Shown in pieces: positions 54,112-61,160 of a stretch of 64,000 nucleotides of DNA. This DNA is from Variovorax ginsengisoli (GTDB lineage: Bacteria; Pseudomonadota; Gammaproteobacteria; Burkholderiales; Burkholderiaceae_C): positions 49,136 through 113,135 of the forward strand of contig NZ_JAUJZH010000025.1 of the NCBI RefSeq assembly GCF_030486595.1, read 5' to 3'. The position numbers and the translations under genes are program-made. Each line of letters opens with the position of its first letter. The stretch's first letter is position 1. The notes beneath the pieces are model-generated. The model was not told the origin of the DNA. It saw only the letters and a list, made by a program, of their open reading frames with translations, and made no database searches.

Positions 54112-54826
54112 TCAGCCCTTCCCGCGCCCCCCAATTGCAGACGGCAAAGGGGTGGAAGAGGGCACTTTGCGGCGGTACACCCGCTTCGTGACCTTCACGT
54201 CTTCGTGGTGCAGCAGCTCGTGCGCGGCCACGTCGGACACCGAATCCGAGCCGGCCTTGGCGCGCATGTCGTGGAAGGTGATCTCGCGGGCCTCCAGCTT
54301 CAGCTTCGTGCGCACCACGCGCCAGAGGCTCTTGAACGACGCTTTCCCGTAGGGCTTGCCGTTCTTCGTGATGAACAGGTAGTCGCTCGGCAGGCTGGCG
54401 GCGCCGCCCCGGCGCTTCTTGCGCAGCTCGAGCGCCCGGCCGAGGGCCCGCCAGAGGTCGAGCGTCATCGTGTAGCTCTTGGCCGTATGGCCCTTCTCGT
54501 TGCGCTTCTTCGTGACGCGCAGCTCGATCTGGTCCTGGTCGAAGTCGCCGATCCGGATGTCGAAGATCATCCCCTCGCGGGCGCCCGTCTGGGTCGAGAT
54601 CTCCAGCATGCACTGGAGGACCTGGCTGGCGGCAGCGTAGATGTCGGCGTAGCGCTTGTTGCTCACGTCCATCGTGCGCGGCCCTTCCGGCAGGTACTAG
54701 ATGGCCTCGCAGGGGTTGAAGGTGGTCAGGCCCCAGCGCACGCGCGCCAGGCGAAACATGCGCGACAGCAGCTGGATGTCCTTGTCGGCAGACGCCGCCC
54801 GGCCCTTGTTGTCGTGCAGGTGCGAG
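54112..54826 (-). pseudogene. tyrosine-recombinase integrase remnant
   Basis: The C-terminal catalytic domain of a phage integrase is intact from about 54672: box I Arg in QTGAREGMIFDIRIGD, the beta-hairpin Lys in RVTKKRNEKG, box II HDMRAKAGSD and the nucleophile Tyr in KVTKRVYRRK. Upstream, TAG at 54697-54699 interrupts the frame (FNPCEAI, stop, YLPEGPRT). The N-terminal arm-binding domain is missing because the frame runs into a tail-fibre fragment near 54815-54827. It lies beside tRNA-Pro in the orientation normal for an integrated element. Confidence 0.9.
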
Positions 54827-55385
54827 CAGGTGATCGAGGGCAGCAACATCGAGGGCGGTGTCTACACGCTGTCCTGGGTCGGCGCGGGAACTGCGTCTGT
54901 GAACGGCACGGCAATCGCCAACGGCGCGCAGACGGCCTCGCTCACGGCTGCCGCCAACGTCACCGTCAAGTTCGTAGGCGCCGTGTCGAAGGTGCAGTTC
55001 GAGTTGGGTTCGGTCGCGACGCCGTTCGAGCAGCGCCATCCGACGCTCGAGCTGATGCTCGGCCGTCGCTACTACTACCGCAACACGAACGCTGGGCAGG
55101 GGGCTTGTCGCGACGGGCTTGGCGTTCAGCGGGACCAGCGCCGCGTTCTTCATCCAGTTCCCGGTGACGATGCGGGGCTCTCCAACATTGAGTTCGGGCA
55201 ACCTCTTCCCCACCAACGGGGCAGGTAGTCTGATTGCCCCTACGGGTTCGTCCATCCTTGGCATCTCAAGCGACAGCGCATTGGTGCAGATCAACGTCGC
55301 ATCCGGGCTGGCGGCTGGAAATGCCAGCCTGCTGTACGCAGGCAATGGGTCTGGTGGCTCCATTGCCTTCGATGCGGAGATCTGA
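54827..55385 (+). pseudogene. phage tail-fibre C-terminal fragment with frameshift
   Basis: Frame one reads QVIEGSNIEGGVYTLSW and continues to KVQFELGSVATPFEQR and LGRRYYYRNTNAGQ, the usual end of tailed-phage fibre proteins. At the G5 run near 55097-55102 the sense shifts by one base and continues as GLVATGLAFSGTSAAFFIQF to a stop at 55385. One G too many would explain it. No start codon remains; the 5' part is lost at the junction with the integrase. Confidence 0.8.
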
Positions 55386-55795
55386 TGTAAACGATCTACC
55401 CGACGTTCATCTTGCGCCAGGCCGATGGTGCATCTATCCCGCTGTCCGACGAGAACGCGGACTATCGCGCCTACCTTGAATGGGCCGAAACGAACCAGGC
55501 CGACCAGCCGCCAGGTCCCACGATCGAGGAGCGCGCCGCGGTTCATCTCGCGGCTGTCGACGCCCACCTGAACGCCGCGGCGAAAGCCAAGGGCTACGAC
55601 AGCATCGTCACCGCCGCGCATCGAGCCGGCTATCCCGGTCCGTTCCACGACGAGGGCGTTGCGTTCGCGACCTGGATGGACGCGACCTATCAGCAGTGCT
55701 ACGCGCTGTTGGCGCAGGTCCAGGCGGGCGAGGCCGCTGAGCCCACGCCCGCCGAGCTCATCGCAATGCTTCCCACCTTGAAGCTTCCATCATGA
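55385..55795 (+). pseudogene. tail-fibre assembly chaperone-like gene with stop at codon 2
   Basis: The frame TIYPTFILRQADGASIPL to GYPGPFHDEGVAFATWMD and AQVQAGEAAEPTPAELIAML resembles small proteins encoded after phage tail fibres. The expected ATG at 55385 overlaps the fibre stop (TGATG), but the next codon is TAA, so translation from it would end at once. A TTG at 55412 could give a shorter protein; it has no ribosome site. Confidence 0.65.
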
Positions 55796-56141
55796 CCCTT
55801 GCTCTTTCGCCTTTGTGGCTGGTGCTGATCGGGCTCGTAGCGGCTCGCCAGCTGTGGATCAACTTCGTGTGCGCCATGAACCTGAAGATGGTCCACGACG
55901 CACGCGCGGCCAGACCGTCCTCGGCTTCTCGGCGCTCGTCGAGGGCCTGCTGATGGACCTGCTGTTCCACCTGATCTTCGGCACGCTGATCTTCTGGGAG
56001 TGGCCAGCCAGGAAGGAATGGACGCTGTCCGCGCGGCTCTGGCGCCTGAGCAACGGTCCGCCTAGCTGGCGCCAGCGCTTGGCCCTCAAGGTCCGCAAGG
56101 GCCTGCTCGACAGCATCGACCCGCGAGGGGTGCACAGCTGA
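55792..56141 (+). pseudogene. phage membrane protein gene, frameshifted
   Basis: Frame one from ATG 55792 gives LALSPLWLVLIGLVAARQLW and CAMNLKMVHDAR. Near 55905 the sensible reading moves to another frame: GQTVLGFSALVEGLLMDLLF, then WEWPARKEWTLSARLWRL and DPRGVHS. One lost base explains this. Two hydrophobic segments suggest an inner-membrane protein. The stop overlaps the next start. Confidence 0.65.
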
Positions 56142-56416
56142 TGAGACAGATCGACACCCAACCTGGAGACCTGCCGCGCGTCACGCGCGTGATCGACATG
56201 AAGTTGCCGCTGAACTGGCTACTGACGGTGGCCTTTTCACTGGCGCTGCTGATCGGCGGGATGTACTTCAAGCTGGGCCAGCTCGGCGAAGACATGACGG
56301 ATCTGAAGATCGCGGTCAAGGCGGGCAACGGCCAAGCCGCCACCGTTCAGGGTGAGCTCGCCATCCTGAAGTTTCGGATCGACAACCTCGAGTCCGACAA
56401 GAAGGCTGCTCGATAG
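56141..56416 (+). CDS. phage small membrane protein
   Basis: 91 residues. One transmembrane helix (LNWLLTVAFSLALLIGGMYF) is followed by a probable coiled coil (LGQLGEDMTDLKIAV, AILKFRIDNLESDK). It looks intact. Such proteins lie in tailed-phage lysis or tail modules; the exact role is unknown. A terminator follows. Confidence 0.7.
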   Translation: MRQIDTQPGDLPRVTRVIDMKLPLNWLLTVAFSLALLIGGMYFKLGQLGEDMTDLKIAVKAGNGQAATVQGELAILKFRIDNLESDKKAAR

Positions 56417-56440
56417 GGCGCCTCGACCACCACCCCGCAG

Positions 56441-56465
56441 CCCGCTTCGGCGGGTTTTGCTTTGT
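56441..56465 (+). terminator. phage terminator
   Basis: CCCGC, TTCG loop, GCGGG, then TTTTGCTTTG. It lies between the small membrane gene and the holin remnant. Confidence 0.8.
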
Positions 56466-56480
56466 CTGAAAGGATTCCCA

Positions 56481-56741
56481 TAACGCCATCACCGCATTCT
56501 TCGACAAGACCCTCGTCCCCCAGTGGCGCAGCTCTCTCAAGATGCTGAGCGTCCTGTGGAATCTGATCTGCGCCGCGGCCGCGCCGGGCTGGATGGCGCT
56601 CACCGACGACCAGAAGTCTTCGATCCTGGGCCTCATCGGCATCTCGCCCGGCTGGATTTCGTCGTCGGCATCGTGCTCCGACTGAAGGCACAGGGCATCG
56701 AGGTCCCGACGGCCGAACCGACGAAGGCTGACCCATCATGA
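56481..56741 (+). pseudogene. holin-like phage protein, damaged start and frameshift
   Basis: The readable sequence NAITAFFDKTLVPQWR, LKMLSVLWNLICAAAAPGW, SSILGLIGISP then, in another frame, DFVVGIVLRLKAQGIEV resembles small two-helix holin-type proteins. ATAAC replaces an expected ATGAAC at the start (one base missing), and a second shift occurs near 56650. The position directly ahead of the endolysin supports the holin reading. Confidence 0.6.
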
Positions 56742-57381
56742 CCCGCCGCACGGCGCCGCACGGCGCCGCAATGGACGGCGATCCTGCTGGCCTGCGGAGG
56801 CCTGGGATCAGTCGCCTCGGCTTGGGGCCCGGTGTTCGCCGACGAGATCAAGGACGGCACCTTCTCGAATGGTGACGCAGACATCGTCGAGTTGCTGCCC
56901 CAGATCCTGCACGAGAGCGCGGGCTTGCAGCGCATGGAAGAGAAACTGAACTACAGCGCCTCGCGCATCGTCCAAGTGTGGCCGTCGCGGTTCCGGACGA
57001 TCGTCGAGGCGCTGCCCTACGCGAACAATCCGAAGACCGACCCTGGCGAACATGGTCTACGGCGGCCGGATGGGCAACTCGCGCTCGGACGACGGTTGGA
57101 CCTACCGCGGCCGGAGTCCGATCGGCATCACGGGCCTGGCCAACTACCAGCGCGTCGGCGACCTGATGGGGCAGGACCTGGTCGGTATCCCGGACCTGCT
57201 GTGCCAGCCGCGCTTCGCGCTCGATGCCTGCATCGCGTGGTGGGAAGACAAGATCCCCGACAGCATGCTCGGCGAGACCACGAACATCCGCCAGCGCGTG
57301 AACGGCGGCGTCATCGGCCTGGGCGACGTGCAGCGCCTCAAGCGGCTTGTGCAGGGAGCCATGTCCCGTGATCCCGCCTGA
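56738..57381 (+). pseudogene. endolysin (GH19 chitinase/lysozyme-like), twice frameshifted
   Basis: Signatures of the GH19-type endolysin: LLPQILHESAGLQRMEEKL with the probable catalytic Glu, ASRIVQVWPSRF, then MVYGGRMGNSRSDDGW, FALDACIAWWEDK and VNGGVIGLGDVQRLK. A 10-bp unit CGCCGCACGG is duplicated at 56744-56763 and a 4-bp GACC is duplicated at 57035-57042. Removing one copy of each restores a single frame from ATG 56738. The N-terminus then reads LLACGGLGSVASAWGPVFAD, a possible signal-arrest segment. Confidence 0.85.
56744..56770. repeat. 10-bp tandem duplication in the endolysin gene
   Basis: Two full copies and a partial third copy of CGCCGCACGG. One extra copy shifts the reading frame by one. 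Confidence 0.9.
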
Positions 57382-57544
57382 CCTCGACATCGAAGAGCGC
57401 CGGGCCGCCGCCCAGCCGCGAGATTGGCCGGAGGACTACGACCGTCCCACGACTTGGAACGTGTGTGGCGACTGCCTGCGGCCGTTCCTCGGGCTGGCAA
57501 CCCGCATTCAATGCCGGCTCTGCGCCGGCCGGCGGACGCTATGA
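57368..57544 (+). CDS. small phage protein with two CxxC motifs
   Basis: 58 residues from a GTG start that overlaps the endolysin end. VCGDCLRPF and CRLCAGRR form two CxxC knuckles, suggesting zinc binding. Small zinc-finger proteins are common in lysis modules; the role is unknown. Its stop overlaps the next start (ATGA). Confidence 0.6.
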   Translation: MIPPDLDIEERRAAAQPRDWPEDYDRPTTWNVCGDCLRPFLGLATRIQCRLCAGRRTL

Positions 57545-57624
57545 CCTACTGGATCATGGTCGGCACGGCCGTCGGTTTCATCGTCGGCATGGCGATCCTG
57601 GCCGTCTACATGGGCTTCCTATGA
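57541..57624 (+). CDS. 27-residue phage membrane peptide
   Basis: A single transmembrane helix makes up most of the peptide (IMVGTAVGFIVGMAILAVYM). It is coupled by ATGA overlaps to the genes on both sides. A pinholin or antiholin-like role is possible but unproven. Confidence 0.55.
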   Translation: MTYWIMVGTAVGFIVGMAILAVYMGFL

Positions 57625-58163
57625 CCTTGCTGCTCTCGCCCAAGTTCTGGCTGGCCATCGCCTTCGCCGCGGTGGTGGCCTTCGCCGGCGTGCAGACGCT
57701 GCGCGTGGCAGGCGGGAAGGCCGACCTGTCCGAACTGCGGTCCGAGTTCGCCGACTACAGGGCCGCCGCGGCCGAAACCGCCCGCCTGGCCGCCCGCGCC
57801 GAGCGCGCGGAGGAGCAGCGCTACCAGGACAACACCCGAAAGGTCGTCGATGATGCTCGAACCGAAACTGTTGCTGCGCGTGCTGCTGCTGGCCGCGCTG
57901 ATATCGCTGCTGAGCGGCTGTCCGGCCAGCTTGCCGCCTTCCGCGCCGCCGCCGATCGAGCGCGCGCGGATCCCGCCGCTGCCGGCCGAGGGCAGGGTGA
58001 GCCTGCTGGAGATCCCATCGGAGTGCTCGCAGGGCTGCTTGAACGGGCTGACGCTCGAGCGGGAAAGGTCGAGCGATACGCTGATGCGCTCCGGATTGCT
58101 GGGGCCACCTGCGAGCGCTACGCCGACGGACTACAGCCTGCCCAAGGGCAAGCCCCTCCCTAA
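57621..58163 (+). CDS. Rz-like inner-membrane spanin
   Basis: 180 residues. N-terminal membrane anchor (FWLAIAFAAVVAFAGVQTL) followed by a long Ala/Arg/Glu-rich helical periplasmic domain. It pairs with the lipoprotein nested inside it to fuse inner and outer membranes at lysis. The frame is intact in a region where neighbours are broken. Confidence 0.85.
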   Translation: MTLLLSPKFWLAIAFAAVVAFAGVQTLRVAGGKADLSELRSEFADYRAAAAETARLAARAERAEEQRYQDNTRKVVDDARTETVAARAAAGRADIAAERLSGQLAAFRAAADRARADPAAAGRGQGEPAGDPIGVLAGLLERADARAGKVERYADALRIAGATCERYADGLQPAQGQAPP

Positions 58164-58170
58164 GCCCTGA
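57850..58170 (+). CDS. Rz1-like outer-membrane spanin lipoprotein, nested in Rz
   Basis: 106 residues read in another frame of the Rz gene. The lipobox LISLLSGC near residue 23 gives a lipoprotein with the Cys at +1, followed by a Pro-rich segment (PASLPPSAPPPIE) and two Cys in SECSQGCLNG. Almost the entire gene overlaps Rz, the arrangement known from lambda-like embedded spanins. Confidence 0.85.
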   Translation: MMLEPKLLLRVLLLAALISLLSGCPASLPPSAPPPIERARIPPLPAEGRVSLLEIPSECSQGCLNGLTLERERSSDTLMRSGLLGPPASATPTDYSLPKGKPLPKP

Positions 58171-58192
58171 CCATCATTCCGCGCCTACTGCG

Positions 58193-58226
58193 CCCCTCGG
58201 CTTCGGCCGGGGGGCCTTTTCTCATT
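58193..58226 (+). terminator. terminator after the spanin genes
   Basis: CCCCTCGGC, TTCG loop, GCCGGGGGG, then CCTTTTCTCATTT. A related sequence terminates the 60751-61083 gene, so the two bracket the plus-strand cargo genes. Confidence 0.8.
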
Positions 58227-58295
58227 TGCTGCGCGCGATACAGTTCGTCTCCCTCGACCCGTCTGCTATAACCACGCCGAAGCAAATCGGAACCG

Positions 58296-59921
58296 ATGGA
58301 AAACAGAACTACAGTTGGAGCGCCCGTCGCCGACGCGGCGCGAGATGCTCTTCGTCCCGGCACCCTTTGGCTTCTATCGTTCTGTCTGGCTTGCCTCTTC
58401 GCAGCCTTTCAGATCCAGTCGTCATTGCATAGCGGCGTGCTCTCAGTACCGGTGACCTACGACGATGTCGCCTATTTCACTGACGCGCTCGCGAGGTTGG
58501 AGATCCTTTATCGAGAGGGTTTCGCCGCCACGTTGAAGAATCTCTTCACGGTGCCGCCCCATGCGCCGTTGCAGACCCTTCTGGCAATGCTCGGGTTTGG
58601 TTTGTTGGGCCGGCATCCGTGGGCCGCAGACGCGATGAATGTACTGCCGCTCACCTTGATGATCCGGCTGTTCTTGGGCACGGCGGTTCGGTCGCTGTCC
58701 TTGGACGTGTCTGTCGTGCTCGCGGCGGCATTCCTCGGCGTTCCACTGTTCGGCATGCTGATCGTGGAGTTCCGCCCTGACATGCTGTGCGCGCTGTTCA
58801 CTGCGATAGGTACCTTCATGATCGTTGCTGACCCTCGTTGGCGTGAAGGGGATCGCGCCACGGGCTTGACCACGTCAGCACTTTTCGCGGGTGCACTGCT
58901 CGCGAAGCCAACGTTGGCGCCGGTCACGGTGTTCGTATTTGGCACAGCGGCGATCGCCGTCGTTGCGCTGTTCGCAAGGTCGGTGGTCGATGCCAAGCGC
59001 ATCTCGAAGCGCGTGGTCCTGTTCGGCGGCCTAGGCATGCTGCTCGCGCTGCCTTACTACATTGTCGGCTTTCGCAGTATCTATGAGTACGTGGCAGAGG
59101 CAGTCCTCGGAACCAACGCTTCCGTCTTCGCCCTGAATATCTCTCGGCGAGCGCATGCGCTTTACTACCTCACTGGCCCGGGCGGGGCGACGGCGATAGG
59201 GCGCCCGTGGTTGCTCCTTTCGACGGCGCTGTTGGTCGCCTCGTCCCCGATTTGGGCTCGATCGCGTCGGCGCGCGCTAGCGGTCTTCGCGGTCGCATTT
59301 GCCGCGTACATCGCCGTAACCGTGCCGGGCATGAAGACGGTGTTCATCGGATTGGTCGTACCAGCTTTTCTGATCGTGATCGTGGCGACCTCGACGGTTG
59401 CCCTCCTGTCCAGAATGAGAAGGCCGGCCGCACTGGTGGCCGCCACCCTGCTGCTGGTCGTTTCCGCGCTGACCTGGCGCCCTGTGGCCATGCAGATGTC
59501 GGGTGCCGTCATCGCCGTTCAGGCCGAGGCGCTCAATCGAGTCGCCACGGAGATCGCAGATGCGGTCGCAAAGGTGCCTGATCTCGGGCACCAGCACTTG
59601 TACTTCCCTCTCACTTCGCAATTCGTCAACCGGGAAGGCCTCGAGTACGAACTCCGACTCCGCGGCTTAGCTGTGCCAGAGGCGCCGGTTCTTTACTTTG
59701 AAACTGACATGGCAAAGCAGGCGGCGGCGCTGGAGAAATCCCAAATCGCAATCCTGTTCTCTGACGACAACACGATGCCGCTCGACTGGACCTTGAGCAC
59801 CCGCATTCGAAAGGACATCACCGCCTTGGTCGAGCGAGGTGGCGCATTTGAAAGCATCGCCGTGATCGACGCGGGACCATACCGCGGTACAGTCAAGGTC
59901 CTGCGGCGCACACGGCCGTAG
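58296..59921 (+). CDS. GT-C-like polytopic membrane protein (putative glycosyltransferase)
   Basis: 541 residues with about ten hydrophobic helices. After the first helix comes the periplasmic motif VTYDDVAYFTDALAR; an Asp pair there is typical of GT-C lipid-linked sugar transferases. The C-terminal 150 residues are soluble (LYFPLTSQFVNREGLEYEL). GC is visibly lower than in chromosomal neighbours. Carriage behind a phage lysis module fits a moron that modifies surface glycan. Donor and acceptor are unknown. Confidence 0.65.
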   Translation: MENRTTVGAPVADAARDALRPGTLWLLSFCLACLFAAFQIQSSLHSGVLSVPVTYDDVAYFTDALARLEILYREGFAATLKNLFTVPPHAPLQTLLAMLGFGLLGRHPWAADAMNVLPLTLMIRLFLGTAVRSLSLDVSVVLAAAFLGVPLFGMLIVEFRPDMLCALFTAIGTFMIVADPRWREGDRATGLTTSALFAGALLAKPTLAPVTVFVFGTAAIAVVALFARSVVDAKRISKRVVLFGGLGMLLALPYYIVGFRSIYEYVAEAVLGTNASVFALNISRRAHALYYLTGPGGATAIGRPWLLLSTALLVASSPIWARSRRRALAVFAVAFAAYIAVTVPGMKTVFIGLVVPAFLIVIVATSTVALLSRMRRPAALVAATLLLVVSALTWRPVAMQMSGAVIAVQAEALNRVATEIADAVAKVPDLGHQHLYFPLTSQFVNREGLEYELRLRGLAVPEAPVLYFETDMAKQAAALEKSQIAILFSDDNTMPLDWTLSTRIRKDITALVERGGAFESIAVIDAGPYRGTVKVLRRTRP

Positions 59922-59980
59922 TCTCGAATCCCCAGTGTCCCACAATGGGCGCCAGAAAACCAACGTAAAAAAAGCCCGCG

Positions 59981-60736
59981 ATGCCCAAGCAAAAAACAGC
60001 TTCAGATTTCTATTGGTATCACTGCGTCGACCTCGGAAACGGCCAAATCACCGATGGCGACTATGCAATGGCTCAGTACCTCCCGCACTACCATTTTCCG
60101 GACGACATGACCGGCATGAAGGTCCTAGACGTCGGGCGCGCGAGCGGCTATTTTGCCTTTGAGTTCGAAGATCGCGGCGCGGATGTCACGGCGACAGAGC
60201 TGCGGTCAATCAATGACTGGGATTTCGTGGGCGGTGAAGAGGGCCGCAAGGCCAGCATGGCGAAGTACTTGGAGCATCCCGACTTCGAAGATTACTTCAT
60301 CAAAGGCGCTTTCAACTATGCGCACTCCGTCCGAAAGTCCAAGGTGAAAAAGGTCGCGGCTTCGGTTTATGACCTCTCGCCAGCCCTGTTTGGCGGCCAA
60401 AAGTTCGATTTGGTTTTTGCGGGCTCCATCACATCGCACTTGAAGAGCCCGATCGTCGCGTTAGAGAAGCTGTTCTCGGTCACCGCCGACACCGGCACTT
60501 GCATCGTCTCGGCGCCTTTCCTTGACGTCGTTGAGATGAGAGAACTGCCATTCATGGCGATGGTCGGGCGATCGGATCCTGATCTGCGCAGTTGGTGGGT
60601 GCTCAATGCCAAAGGGCTATCAGAGTTGCTCTACGCCGCGGGTTTTAAGGTGGTCAGGGTACTTTCGCATTTCAACCTTGAGCACTTGAAGGAACCGTCG
60701 GTATTCCCCCATATCGTCGCGCATGCGATGAAGTAG
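59981..60736 (+). CDS. class I SAM-dependent methyltransferase, CmoB-like
   Basis: 251 residues. FYWYHCVDLGNGQITDG resembles the substrate-side motif of the tRNA (mo5U34) transferase CmoB/DUF1698 group. Motif I is MKVLDVGRASGYFAFEFEDRG, with Arg where relatives have Thr or Cys, and the acidic motif II is ADVTATELRS. LVFAGSITSHLKSP is motif IV-like. The substrate could be a glycan precursor or small molecule rather than tRNA, given the neighbouring GT-C gene. Confidence 0.8.
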   Translation: MPKQKTASDFYWYHCVDLGNGQITDGDYAMAQYLPHYHFPDDMTGMKVLDVGRASGYFAFEFEDRGADVTATELRSINDWDFVGGEEGRKASMAKYLEHPDFEDYFIKGAFNYAHSVRKSKVKKVAASVYDLSPALFGGQKFDLVFAGSITSHLKSPIVALEKLFSVTADTGTCIVSAPFLDVVEMRELPFMAMVGRSDPDLRSWWVLNAKGLSELLYAAGFKVVRVLSHFNLEHLKEPSVFPHIVAHAMK

Positions 60737-60750
60737 AACGTCATGGGATC

Positions 60751-61083
60751 GTGGCATCGACCTCGCCAGCGGAGCAACCGGCACCTGGCGCCGACGGTCA
60801 GTTCGCTGAACTGCATTTCCGAATGCTAAACGCCGGGGCTAAGATCCGTCCCTTTTGGGAGTCGGAAATGGCTGAAGCGCAAGCGGAAAAGGTGGCGGGT
60901 CTGGTGGACCTGCCTCGGCAGGAACTGAACGTGACGCTGACCCGGCAGGACTTGGATTTCATCCTCGCGGGGCTGATCCAGAGTGCGTACACGATCGCTA
61001 AGCTCGAAAACGTCCCTTACGAAGAGTTGGCGCAGTACCGGCTGTGGAAAAGGCTGAGCGAGCGCCGGCAGGAAGGTCGCTAA
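60751..61083 (+). CDS. hypothetical protein
   Basis: Up to 110 residues from GTG 60751; an ATG at 60823 (MLNAGAKIRPFWESEM) may be the real start. The middle TLTRQDLDFILAGLIQSAYT and KLENVPYEELAQYRLWKRL look helical and soluble. No family recognised. It begins 14 bases after the methyltransferase gene and is followed by a terminator. Confidence 0.55.
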   Translation: MASTSPAEQPAPGADGQFAELHFRMLNAGAKIRPFWESEMAEAQAEKVAGLVDLPRQELNVTLTRQDLDFILAGLIQSAYTIAKLENVPYEELAQYRLWKRLSERRQEGR

Positions 61084-61130
61084 GCGATAGCCGGCACCGG
61101 CCCTGGGCGAACACCCCCCATGAACGACGG

Positions 61131-61160
61131 CCTCCACCGCTTCGGCGCTGGGGCTTTTCT
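61131..61160 (+). terminator. terminator at the end of the plus-strand cargo
   Basis: An imperfect stem CTCCACCGC, TTCG loop, GCGCTGGGG is followed by CTTTTCTCATTT. The tail is nearly identical to that of the terminator at 58193-58226. Its end abuts the last codon of the convergent membrane protein gene. Confidence 0.7.

Noticed and set aside
55090..55110. Programmed frameshift in the tail fibre at the G5 run
   Set aside because: Programmed shifts occur in tail chaperones, not fibres, and neighbouring genes show several unrelated indels, so decay or sequence error is simpler.
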